A stretch of 25,773 bases of DNA from a virus: positions 1-25,773 of the IMG/VR virus record IMGVR_UViG_3300012920_000232; one strand, given 5' to 3'. The position numbers and the translations under genes are program-made. The notes below the pieces were generated by a model. The model had not been told where the DNA came from. It saw only the letters and a list, made by a program, of their open reading frames with translations, and did no database searches. Numbering within the stretch: position 1 is the first letter of the stretch; each line of letters starts with the position of its first letter. Below, one piece after another: positions 1-7,897 of the stretch.

Positions 1-1407
1 GCAAACGGATTTACTGGTAGTTTCTCAGGAATCCAAGAGATGACCGATGTGGAAATCGGTGATACTTTTGGTCGTAGGATGGGTAGTAGGGTCATGAACT
101 CTACAAATGGTGTTGGTGCTTACTTAATTAAAAGTGCAACTCAGGGTGCGCCTAGTGAAACTGGTACTTGGGTTGCTATGGGGACTGCCACAGATACAAG
201 GCAGGGGACAGTCAATACAGATTATACTAGGAACTTTACAAGAACCAGAACATCAAATTATGGTGAAGCATTTACCAGAGATTTCGCAGGTAATTACATA
301 GGTAACTTTACTGGAGATTATACCAGAGATTTTATAGGTGACTATTCCAGAAACTATGAGGATGATTATCAAAGAACATCTACTAGAGACTCTACAGTAG
401 ATAGGTCAAGCACATACACCAGAACTTCGACAAGAACTAGAACCTCTTCATATACCACAGACTTCGAAGGTAATTACGCAAGGAACTTTGAAGGTAATTA
501 TGCAAGAAACTTCAGTGCTGATTACACCAGAACTTCAACTAGAACAAGGTCTAGTGCTGATGGTACGACATATACTGGTAACTACACTGGGGACTTTACA
601 GGTAACTATGCAACAAACTACTTAGGGAATGCCGCCTATACTGGTAACTTTGGGGGTAACTTCGCAGGTAACTTTGCTCGTAACTTCTCTGCAAACTATG
701 CTCGTGCTTTTACTCGTGCTAGAGCAGTTACCTATACTGGTAACTTCTTAGGTGACTATTCCAGAAGTATTTCTACTTTTTATGGCGTTCTTACAACTGC
801 TTACACAAGAACTCGTGTAACAAACTATGTTGGTAACTTTACAGGTAACTATGCAAGAAATTATCTAGGTAACTATGCTCGTGCATATACCAGAACTTCG
901 ACAAGAACTTCGACAAGAACAAGTAATAACGCAGACGGTACAACATACACAGGTGACTTTACAAGAAATTCAACCAGAACATCAAGCACGAATTTCTTAG
1001 GGAATGCTGATTACGCAGGTAACTTTACAGGTAATTATGAGGGTAACTATGCTAGAAACTATAGTGCTAATTATGCGAGAAACTATGTTGCCACATACAC
1101 TGGTGATTTCACTAGAGACTTCGCAGGTGATTACACAGGCAACTATGCAAGAATATTTACAGGTAACTTTGCAGGTGAATTCTTAGGTAATTACATAGGT
1201 AATTACTCTCGTGATTTCACAAGAACTAGAACATCAAACTATACTAGAGATAGTCAACGAGATAGTCAAAGAACCAGAACATCAAGTTATTCTGAAACTT
1301 TTAGTAGAAACTTTGAAGGGAATTATACAGGAGATTTTGCAGGGACAACAATTAGTAACTTTATAGGAAGTGTAGAAACATATACTCTATATCTAAGAAC
1401 TGCATAA
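1..1407 (+). CDS. Tetrapeptide-repeat fibre-like protein (5' truncated)
   Basis: The reading frame is open from the first base, so the gene starts upstream; the ATG at 40 is probably internal. Residues encoded from about 223 to 1371 are an almost unbroken run of four-residue units of the form aromatic-x-(G/R)-(N/D/T), such as YTGN, FAGN, YARN, FTRD and YTRT, with serine/threonine-arginine blocks (STRT, RTSS) between them. I count roughly 95 units with only a few slips in register. There is no enzymatic motif, cysteine cluster or transmembrane segment. Regularly spaced aromatic residues suggest an elongated beta-structured fibre shaft. The place beside other fibre genes and ahead of the neck genes supports a tail fibre or other adhesin-like virion protein. 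The fibre role is inferred; the repeat is seen directly. The C-terminus ends with a short non-repeat tail, VETYTLYLRTA. Confidence 0.75.
   Translation, partial: ANGFTGSFSGIQEMTDVEIGDTFGRRMGSRVMNSTNGVGAYLIKSATQGAPSETGTWVAMGTATDTRQGTVNTDYTRNFTRTRTSNYGEAFTRDFAGNYIGNFTGDYTRDFIGDYSRNYEDDYQRTSTRDSTVDRSSTYTRTSTRTRTSSYTTDFEGNYARNFEGNYARNFSADYTRTSTRTRSSADGTTYTGNYTGDFTGNYATNYLGNAAYTGNFGGNFAGNFARNFSANYARAFTRARAVTYTGNFLGDYSRSISTFYGVLTTAYTRTRVTNYVGNFTGNYARNYLGNYARAYTRTSTRTSTRTSNNADGTTYTGDFTRNSTRTSSTNFLGNADYAGNFTGNYEGNYARNYSANYARNYVATYTGDFTRDFAGDYTGNYARIFTGNFAGEFLGNYIGNYSRDFTRTRTSNYTRDSQRDSQRTRTSSYSETFSRNFEGNYTGDFAGTTISNFIGSVETYTLYLRTA
223..1371 (+). repeat. 12-bp coding tandem repeat (tetrapeptide units)
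   Basis: About 95 tandem 12-bp units encode aromatic-x-(G/R)-(N/D/T). Units differ mainly at third codon positions and by Phe/Tyr, Gly/Arg and Asn/Asp swaps. The register slips at only a few places (residue pairs AA and AD, and a TTA triplet). Because the unit is a multiple of three, other frames also stay open in patches; these are by-products of the repeat. Confidence 0.9.
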
Positions 1408-1410
1408 ATA
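1403..1410 (+). promoter_or_regulatory. Late-promoter-like box CATAAATA
   Basis: One mismatch from the T4 late promoter consensus TATAAATA. It overlaps the stop codon of the fibre gene and lies about 39 bases before the next start. A second imperfect box, TATAAACA, follows at about 1423. It could drive the 1449 gene, the glycosyltransferase and the oxygenase. AT-rich sequence makes chance matches likely. Confidence 0.35.
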
Positions 1411-1448
1411 AAACATATATATTATAAACACTATATTAGGAGATTGAA

Positions 1449-1901
1449 GTGGCAGATAGAAAATGGTTAGATAATGCTTTTTGGGAGACTCCCAGAAAAC
1501 ACATTCTAAATTGTATTAGTGAAGAAGACCTTGGTGGAAAGACCAGAAGGCAAGTTCACAAACTAGATAAATTTAATTCAGATGGAACAGAAAATGTACT
1601 CTTCAAGGAGTGTGTAGACTTCCTTGGGGTTGAATCAATTGATGCTTCTACTAAAAGAAGATATGAGACAAAAGCAAAAGAAGCAGAACTTAACAAACAA
1701 AGAAAACTTGAAGAAGCAAATTCTAAAAAGTTAGAAAAACTTTTCGAATACAAACTTGAAACTTTTGAGATTCCAGAAATCAAGGAATCAAAGAATCGTG
1801 CGTTGAAAAGTAAATTGCGTAGGTCTAAGTCAATACCTGAAGTAAATCTTTATGCTATGATGCTCGTGAAGGAATCGATTGAAAATGCAGAACAAGAGTA
1901 A
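1449..1901 (+). CDS. Basic coiled-coil protein of unknown function
   Basis: A 150-residue protein starting at GTG, chosen because AGGAG at 1438-1442 sits six bases upstream. The N-terminus has a distinctive WLDNAFWETPRKHILNCI segment. Residues about 70-105 are rich in K, E, L and A with heptad character and probably form a coiled coil. A basic stretch (KSKLRRSKS) follows, then a short helix. No catalytic motif is visible. It lies immediately after a fibre gene, so a fibre assembly chaperone or small virion protein is possible, but nothing in the sequence proves this. Its 3' end overlaps the glycosyltransferase start, implying translational coupling. Confidence 0.7.
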   Translation: MADRKWLDNAFWETPRKHILNCISEEDLGGKTRRQVHKLDKFNSDGTENVLFKECVDFLGVESIDASTKRRYETKAKEAELNKQRKLEEANSKKLEKLFEYKLETFEIPEIKESKNRALKSKLRRSKSIPEVNLYAMMLVKESIENAEQE

Positions 1902-2628
1902 AGGATTTGTAATAGTTGCATCCAGAAATGTAAACTTTTACAAATATGCTTGTAACTTGATTTCAGGTATTCGTGATTTCTATGAAGACGCAAATATAAC
2001 TCTTGTTACTGAACCAAGATTTCTTGATGACAATCATGAAGCAGACAATGTAATACATTGTGATAATCACTATCGTGCCAAACTATGGGGTATGGCACAA
2101 TCTCCATATGATATCACGATGTATCTGGATGCTGACATGGATTGTGAACATGAGGATATCATTAAAGTTTGGGATGAGATGAAAGACTATGATATGGTGT
2201 TTCATCAATTGACTCAAGAAAGGGAAAAGTTTTATGCAATACGAGAGTTTATATATGATGGTGGTATAGAGAAGTATACTTTATGTGGTGGGGTTTGTTT
2301 GTACCGTAGTGAGAATCCTTTGGTTATGGAGTTTATGTCTGATTGGTATGAATTATTTGTTCAACAACAAAGTAATCATTGGCAACCAAAAGGATTTGAT
2401 GAATCACAATGGAACAATGATTTGAAACACTTTGACCAAACAACCCTTTGGTGGTTAACAGAAAGAGTAGACAAATACAAAGACTTAAAGATAGGTATAT
2501 TTGAAGATGATATAAGATGGAATTATTTTTCGCAGTATGCTCATGAAGGATTGAAATCTAAAGAAGGTAAACCACCTATCTTGAGACACTACTCAGGTTC
2601 TTTGAAAAAGGATGTGTTATTAGTATGA
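1885..2628 (+). CDS. GT-A fold glycosyltransferase-like protein
   Basis: A protein of about 247 residues. It begins with a beta strand of the type expected for a nucleotide-sugar binding fold (GFVIVASRN). At residues 79-87 it has a hydrophobic strand ending in a DxD motif (MYLDADMDC; D82 and D84), the usual metal/nucleotide-sugar ligand of GT-A enzymes. A CGGV segment and two WW/WQ-rich acceptor-side regions follow. No transmembrane segment is present. Known GT-A enzymes transfer a sugar from an NDP-sugar to an acceptor; donor and acceptor here are unknown. AGGA at 1870-1873 lies 11 bases before ATG 1885 and 5 before an in-frame TTG at 1879, so the start could be two codons earlier. It overlaps the previous gene and shares ATGA with the following oxygenase-like gene. 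Modification of fibre proteins, DNA or a host surface glycan are all open. Confidence 0.65.
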   Translation: MQNKSKGFVIVASRNVNFYKYACNLISGIRDFYEDANITLVTEPRFLDDNHEADNVIHCDNHYRAKLWGMAQSPYDITMYLDADMDCEHEDIIKVWDEMKDYDMVFHQLTQEREKFYAIREFIYDGGIEKYTLCGGVCLYRSENPLVMEFMSDWYELFVQQQSNHWQPKGFDESQWNNDLKHFDQTTLWWLTERVDKYKDLKIGIFEDDIRWNYFSQYAHEGLKSKEGKPPILRHYSGSLKKDVLLV

Positions 2629-3296
2629 TGAAAGATATCCCAATAAACAATCAAGAAGTTTTAGATGGTTTAAATAATTTCTTATGGATGTATGATGAAA
2701 GGGAAGAAATACAAAAGAATTTTCGTTTACATTCACAAGGTGCAGATAAAGATTACTTTACAGGTGATGAATACCGTGATATAATAGTTAAGCAAGATAC
2801 CCAACATGAGGGTTACCCTGATGAAGGGAGAAACTATAATATGAAACCAACCCAGATGGAAAAGGGTGAAAATCCTAATCCAGACTATGTTGCCAAAGCA
2901 ATTAGTAACTGGACAAAATATTCAACTAATTTACAAAATATTTTGTGTACAAGATTTAATGCATTAACAGTATTATATCCACCTGATGGGTTTCTTTCTT
3001 GGCATAATAATTGTAATGCGTCTGCTTACAATTTAGTGTTTAGTTGGTCTGAGACTGGTGATAGTGATTTTAGGTATATGGATACTGAAACAGGTGATAC
3101 TGTCATCATGAAAGATGTAAAAGGATGGCAATGTAAGGCAGGATACTTCGGTTCATATACTGACCCATGGACTCAAAGAGTGTATCATGCCGCTCGAACT
3201 GACTGTTGGAGAATGACAGTTTCCTTTATGTTTGACCGAAGTGCCATGTCTGAAGGCATTCAAGATGATGTAATTAGTGAAATAATGTTAAAATAG
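2625..3296 (+). CDS. 2OG-Fe(II) oxygenase-like protein with HxN motif
   Basis: A 223-residue protein whose ATG overlaps the glycosyltransferase stop (ATGA); a second ATG follows directly at 2628. The C-terminal half resembles the double-stranded beta-helix of 2-oxoglutarate/Fe(II) oxygenases. It has a first metal-ligand region GFLSWHNN (H127, N129), a core strand region YNLVFSWSETGDS, then the distal histidine and 2OG-binding arginine in VYHAARTDCWRMTVSF (H188, R196). The canonical HxD reads HxN here. That may be a family variant or may alter iron chemistry. Related proteins in phages are thought to hydroxylate proteins, nucleotides or glycans; the substrate is unknown. Its coupling to the glycosyltransferase suggests successive modification of one target. 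Confidence 0.55.
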   Translation: MMKDIPINNQEVLDGLNNFLWMYDEREEIQKNFRLHSQGADKDYFTGDEYRDIIVKQDTQHEGYPDEGRNYNMKPTQMEKGENPNPDYVAKAISNWTKYSTNLQNILCTRFNALTVLYPPDGFLSWHNNCNASAYNLVFSWSETGDSDFRYMDTETGDTVIMKDVKGWQCKAGYFGSYTDPWTQRVYHAARTDCWRMTVSFMFDRSAMSEGIQDDVISEIMLK

Positions 3297-3319
3297 TAAT
3301 TCTTAAAGCACAAAATTCA

Positions 3320-3327
3320 TATAAATA
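3320..3327 (+). promoter_or_regulatory. T4-type late promoter (TATAAATA)
   Basis: Perfect match to the T4 late promoter -10 octamer recognised by the gp55/gp33 late sigma system. It lies in the 69-base gap between the oxygenase-like gene and the 3366 gene. Initiation would fall near 3333, leaving a leader of about 33 bases. The downstream bases AGAGTATTAG resemble those after the 12309 box. Confidence 0.7.
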
Positions 3328-3365
3328 AGAGTATTAGTTAAACACTCAATCATGGATTTTGTCGT

Positions 3366-3734
3366 ATGGCACTAACGAATTACGAAGACATAGTTATAAA
3401 TCAAGGCACAGACACCGCAATAGAGATTCACTTACAACATGATAGTGGGTCTGCCTTTGATTTGACTAGTAGGTCTGCATCTGCGAAAATGAAAAGAAGA
3501 TTCGCAGATTCGGCAAATGACCCAGATACCGTTGCATTTAATGCAATCATTGCGACTCCACCCCAATCAGGAATCGTAACTCTATCCTTGACAAATACCC
3601 AAACTGATGCTCTTAAAACAAGAGGAAGGTATGTATATGATGTAGAGATATCTCACACAGATAGTGATGGGAATACAATCATCCAAAGAGTATTAGAGGG
3701 ACAAATAGAAGTGTCTCCTTCGGTAACAAAATAA
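3366..3734 (+). CDS. BppU-like N-terminal-domain virion structural protein
   Basis: A 122-residue protein, all beta in character, with a pattern I associate with BppU-like/Ig-like virion proteins of marine T4-like phages. It opens with DIVINQGTDTAIEIHL, then a DLT-Y/R-type strand, an alanine/lysine strand (ASAKMKRR), an SGIVTLSLT strand, and finishes with GRYVYDVEIS and a VLEGQIEVSPSVT strand. This fold links baseplate or receptor-binding parts in other phages. It is preceded by a perfect late promoter and followed nine bases later by the giant fibre gene, so it is probably a fibre-attachment or baseplate-periphery protein. The start has only a weak upstream GGA. The family call rests on remembered pattern, not on a search. 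Confidence 0.7.
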   Translation: MALTNYEDIVINQGTDTAIEIHLQHDSGSAFDLTSRSASAKMKRRFADSANDPDTVAFNAIIATPPQSGIVTLSLTNTQTDALKTRGRYVYDVEISHTDSDGNTIIQRVLEGQIEVSPSVTK

Positions 3735-3743
3735 GAGGTAGGT

Positions 3744-6700
3744 ATGACCGAAAAAATAGTTGTCAAGAAGGTTATAGTAGGCACACCTGTCAAGAAAGTT
3801 ACGGCAGGTTCTTTTGCTATCACAAACCTTGGTGGTGTAAATGTCACTGCTACAGAAAGTGATGGTTCTATACTTGCCTTTAAAAAGACCACCCAGAATT
3901 ACGAAGTAACAAAACTTACTGGTGATAGTGCATCTATACATGTTGCATTTGATAGTGCAAACAGTGAATATGTATTCTCACTTGTAGGTAACAGAATTAA
4001 TCAAAGTCTGATTCCAGATACAGATTCCGCATATGACCTAGGTGCATCCGATAAGAAATGGAAAGACCTTCACCTTAGTGGGGGTACAATAAACTTAGGT
4101 GGTCTTAGAATAAAAGACCAAAATGGTACATTTGTCGTTTCAGACAGTAGTGGAAATACTTTATTACAAAACACTAAATTTATCTCTGTCAAAGGTGACA
4201 CGGATATTCTTGCGTATGATAGTTCAACATCAACAATAACATGGAATGATTCAGATGTAGCAAGAACAGATAGAATCGAAACATTCCACAAAGCAATTAA
4301 AGTTACAGACAGTGCAGAGATTACAAGCAATCTGACTGTGGGTGGTAACCTGAATGTAACAGGTGACCTCGTATATGATGATATGACTGCTGACTCCGCA
4401 ACCTTTAGTGGAAGTGTTGCGATTGGAACGAACCTAAGTGTAGGTGGTAATCTAAATGTCGCAGGTGATTTAGTCTATGATGACATGACTGCTGATAGTG
4501 CCACATTTGCAGGTACAGTTTCAGTAGGTACAAATATTACATCACCATTAGGTCGTATTGTCAACCTTACTGGTGATTCTGCCACAGTCACAAACATTGC
4601 AAATACCCAATTTACTGGGTCTCAAGCAACGATTGATTCTGCTGATATTACCACACTTAAAGTTGGTAATCTAGTAGTAACAAGTGGTGACTCTGCTACA
4701 ATTACAAACATTGCTAACACACAGTTCACTGGTTCTCAGGCAACCTTTGATTCCGCAAATATAGGTGGAGTCTCTATTGAGAACAATAATATTACTACCG
4801 AAGGTAAGATATATTATGCTAATGTGTTTAACAATGAGGGAGACCTTCCAAGTGCAGATGCCTATCACGGTATGTTTGCCCATGTCCATGGAACTGGTCG
4901 TGGATATTTCGCACACGGTGGAGCATGGCATAGATTAGTTGATTCATCAATGACTGATGAACAACAAGTATTCAGATTATTCTCAAGTAATGCTAGAGTT
5001 ACAAATGCACAGATTGATAGTGCCACAGTAACTAATCTAGCAAATACTCAGTTAACAGGTTCACAAGCAACTTTTGATTCTGCGAACATTGGTGGTGTAT
5101 CAATAGAAAACAATAATATCACCACGAGTGGTAAGATATACTATGCTAATGTATTCAGTTCTGAAGGAGACTTGCCAAGTGCAAGTGACTATCATGGTAT
5201 GTTTGCTCATGTGCATGGAACTGGTAAAGGTTACTTTGCACACGCTGGTGCATGGCATCAACTATTAGATAAGTCAACTGCTAATGACAGTGCGACAATA
5301 ACAAATCTAGCAAACACACAATTCACTGGGTCACAAGCAACAATTGACAGTGCAGATATCGGAACTCTAAAAGTTACTGGTAATGCTTCTGTTGTAGGTA
5401 ATCTAGATGTTACTGGTGACCTAAACTTTGATGATGTAACTGCTGACTCTGCATCCTTCAGTGGAACAGTATCAGTCGGAACAAATGTTACATCACCTAA
5501 TGCAACAATAACAAATATTACAAACACACAATTGACAGGTAGTCAAGCAACTCTTGATTCTGCCACAATTACTAACATTAGGTTCGATAATGTAGATGCA
5601 CAGACAACTACAACTATTAGAAACTTATTCTCTGCATCTGGAGACCTATCATATGATAGTGCTTCTGGACAGTTCTCGTTTGATGTAGAATCTGTTTATA
5701 CTAAGGCAAACTTTGATAGTGACCTTGGTGATGCAAACACAGGACAACTTCCAGAAGGAACTAACCTCTATTATACTACTGCAAGAGCAGATAGTGCTTT
5801 TGATGTAAGACTTGCTACCAAATCAACAAGCAATCTAGCAGAGGGTTCAAACCTCTATCATACCGTAGAAAGAGTACAAGATATCGTAGGTGCTATGGTA
5901 TCGTCTAATACTGAGAGTGGTATTAGTGTAACTTACGAAGATGGAGATGGTACTTTAGACTTTAATGTCAATGACCCAACACTATCCTACACAGGAGATG
6001 TGACTGGTTCTGGAACTATGACCGACCTAGGCAATACTAGTATTGCTATGACTATTTCCGCAGGTGCGGTAGACAATGATATGTTATCAGGGTCAATCGC
6101 AAATGCTAAACTTACAAATTCAACTATTACAGTTTCAGATGGTTCAAATACAAGTCCAATAGCATTGGGTGGTACTCTAACATTCTCTGGAACAAGTAAT
6201 GAAGCAACTGTTGCAGAAAATGCAGGAACAATAACAGTAGGATTACCAAGTGATGTCACAGTATCAAATGACTTAACTGTTAGTGGTAACTTGAATGTTA
6301 CTGGTACTACGACTCAAACTGGTTCTGTGGTAACTGATAACAACTTCCAAGGTCTAACTAACTCTAATACAGGAAACGCAACTGACTTTGGTTTCTATGG
6401 TAAGTATGTAGAATCAAGCACAACTAAGTATGCAGGTATTTACTACGATGCATCGACAGACAACACATTTAGATTATTTACAGATACCCAAACAGTACCT
6501 TCAACAACAGTCAATACTGGTGCTACAGGTTATGCTGATGCAAATCTAGTTGTTAACAATATAACAGGTAATGATTTAGTTCTGTCAGGTAATCTGACCG
6601 TCAATGGGACAACAGTAACTAACAGTGCTACCAATACAACTATCGAAGATGCATTGATAGAACTTGGTTCTGGTAATACTGGAGCAAACTCTAATGACCT

Positions 6701-7883
6701 AGGTCTTATTCTTGAAAGAGGAACAACTGGTGATAATGTATTCTTAGGTTGGGATGAGAGTCAAGATAGAATTGTTTTCGCAACAACAACTGCGACTGGT
6801 GCATCGACTGGTGACCTAACACTTACAGACGCAATTATACAAGCATCAAGACTGTTCGGTAATGTAACTGGTGCATTAACAGGTAATGCTGATACTGCAA
6901 CAACTCTTGCTAATGCTAGAGACTTTAGTATCACAGGTGGTGATATTACTGCCAATGCCATATCATTTGATGGTTCAGGTAATGTCGCATTAAGTGCATC
7001 AATAGATGCAACTGGAGTTGATTCAGGTACATATGGTTCTGGTTCATTAGTCCCAGTATTTACAGTCAACGCAAAAGGACAGATTGATAGTGCAGGAACA
7101 GTTTCCGTTGCAGGTGTCTCATCGACATCTTTTGATAGTGCAACTAATAAATTCACAATTAACACTGCTGATGGTAATAGTTTTGTTACTACAGTAGCAT
7201 CAAGATTCTCTGCAATACCTGATAGTGACCTTACATTATCAAGTAATACTATAAGAGCAAATGACCTTTTTGTAGGTAATCTGCATGTAGACTCCGCAGA
7301 TATTATTAAGATAGCAAGAGATAATCTATCGATTGCTGATGCAGGTGGGGACGGTTCGTTTGCTTATGATAGTGCATCTGGACAGTTTACATATACAGGC
7401 CCAAGTGCATCCGAAGTAAGAGCGCATTTCTCCGCAGGTGGAGACTTAGTATATAACAGTGGAACTGGTGAGTTCTCCATATCAAGACCTGAGATTGATT
7501 CGGCAGGAGTTAGAGCATTAGTATCTGTAACAGATGCAGGTGGAGATGGTTCACTCGCATATAATAATAGTACAGGAGTGTTCACATATACAGGGCCTAG
7601 TGCTTCAGAGGTAAGAGCGCATCTGACCGCAAACAAAGGTTTATCTGTATCATCTGGTGAATTTAATATTGACTCTGCCAATGTGAAAGGTATGTTTAGT
7701 GCTACTGGATTTGGATATAATTCAGGAACAGGTGCATTCACTGTAACTGGACAGAATGTAATGGACTTAATTAAGACTGTGGATTCTAATGGTTCTGGTT
7801 TGAATGCTGATACTCTGGACGGACAACAAGGTTCTTATTATCGAATCGATGTATTTAATGCTTCAGGGTCACTTCTGAACTAA
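3744..7883 (+). CDS. Giant repeat-rich tail fibre protein
   Basis: A 1379-residue protein starting at ATG after AGAGGTAGGT. It is rich in D, S, T, G, N and A and nearly free of cysteine. Its repeated short motifs are typical of marine T4-like phage fibres: GNLNVTGDLVYDDMTADSA (twice), NTQFTGSQAT-(F/I)DSA (several copies), NLYYTTARADSAF, and GPSASEVRAH (twice). Two copies of a GDLPSA-x2-YHGMFAHVHGTG module form part of a tandem duplication at 4689-5285. The C-terminus carries NADTLDGQQGSYYR, a motif often seen near the tips of phage fibres. It should form a long trimeric beta-structured fibre for host contact; trimerisation and receptor are inferred. It stops just before the neck gene 13. Confidence 0.88.
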   Translation: MTEKIVVKKVIVGTPVKKVTAGSFAITNLGGVNVTATESDGSILAFKKTTQNYEVTKLTGDSASIHVAFDSANSEYVFSLVGNRINQSLIPDTDSAYDLGASDKKWKDLHLSGGTINLGGLRIKDQNGTFVVSDSSGNTLLQNTKFISVKGDTDILAYDSSTSTITWNDSDVARTDRIETFHKAIKVTDSAEITSNLTVGGNLNVTGDLVYDDMTADSATFSGSVAIGTNLSVGGNLNVAGDLVYDDMTADSATFAGTVSVGTNITSPLGRIVNLTGDSATVTNIANTQFTGSQATIDSADITTLKVGNLVVTSGDSATITNIANTQFTGSQATFDSANIGGVSIENNNITTEGKIYYANVFNNEGDLPSADAYHGMFAHVHGTGRGYFAHGGAWHRLVDSSMTDEQQVFRLFSSNARVTNAQIDSATVTNLANTQLTGSQATFDSANIGGVSIENNNITTSGKIYYANVFSSEGDLPSASDYHGMFAHVHGTGKGYFAHAGAWHQLLDKSTANDSATITNLANTQFTGSQATIDSADIGTLKVTGNASVVGNLDVTGDLNFDDVTADSASFSGTVSVGTNVTSPNATITNITNTQLTGSQATLDSATITNIRFDNVDAQTTTTIRNLFSASGDLSYDSASGQFSFDVESVYTKANFDSDLGDANTGQLPEGTNLYYTTARADSAFDVRLATKSTSNLAEGSNLYHTVERVQDIVGAMVSSNTESGISVTYEDGDGTLDFNVNDPTLSYTGDVTGSGTMTDLGNTSIAMTISAGAVDNDMLSGSIANAKLTNSTITVSDGSNTSPIALGGTLTFSGTSNEATVAENAGTITVGLPSDVTVSNDLTVSGNLNVTGTTTQTGSVVTDNNFQGLTNSNTGNATDFGFYGKYVESSTTKYAGIYYDASTDNTFRLFTDTQTVPSTTVNTGATGYADANLVVNNITGNDLVLSGNLTVNGTTVTNSATNTTIEDALIELGSGNTGANSNDLGLILERGTTGDNVFLGWDESQDRIVFATTTATGASTGDLTLTDAIIQASRLFGNVTGALTGNADTATTLANARDFSITGGDITANAISFDGSGNVALSASIDATGVDSGTYGSGSLVPVFTVNAKGQIDSAGTVSVAGVSSTSFDSATNKFTINTADGNSFVTTVASRFSAIPDSDLTLSSNTIRANDLFVGNLHVDSADIIKIARDNLSIADAGGDGSFAYDSASGQFTYTGPSASEVRAHFSAGGDLVYNSGTGEFSISRPEIDSAGVRALVSVTDAGGDGSLAYNNSTGVFTYTGPSASEVRAHLTANKGLSVSSGEFNIDSANVKGMFSATGFGYNSGTGAFTVTGQNVMDLIKTVDSNGSGLNADTLDGQQGSYYRIDVFNASGSLLN
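4689..5285 (+). repeat. Tandem duplication within the fibre gene
   Basis: Copy one starts at 4689 and copy two at 5016, a spacing of 327 bp (109 codons). Both encode DSAT-(I/V)-TN-(I/L)-ANTQ-x-TGSQATFDSA, then IGGVSIENNNITT, GKIYYANVF and a His-rich YHGMFAHVHGTG-(R/K)-GYFAH segment ending in AWH-x-L-x-D. Copy one has an extra tail of about 24 residues before the second begins. A third partial unit (the DSAT-ITN part only) starts at 5286. Synonymous differences are numerous, so the duplication is not recent. Confidence 0.85.
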
Positions 7884-7884
7884 G

Positions 7885-7892
7885 GATAAATA
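7885..7892 (+). promoter_or_regulatory. Late-promoter-like box GATAAATA
   Basis: One mismatch from TATAAATA, placed between the fibre stop and the gene 13 start at 7898. Initiation would fall at or just after the start codon, so a promoter here could serve gene 14 onwards better than gene 13. Weak evidence. Confidence 0.25.
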
Positions 7893-7897
7893 GAGAT

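Noticed and set aside
1004-1186. A 60-codon frame inside the tetrapeptide-repeat gene
   Set aside because: The 12-bp repeat keeps other frames open; the translation is itself a repeat and not a distinct protein.
223-1371. CRISPR-like array
   Set aside because: The short direct repeats are 12-bp coding units without unique spacers and are in a continuous reading frame.
1-3296. Diversity-generating retroelement acting on the fibre gene
   Set aside because: No reverse transcriptase, template repeat or adenine-biased variable repeat is visible in the window.
6761-7165. A 134-codon minus-strand open frame in the giant fibre gene, and several similar ones nearby
   Set aside because: Low-complexity repeats with few stop codons on the opposite strand explain it; no start signals.
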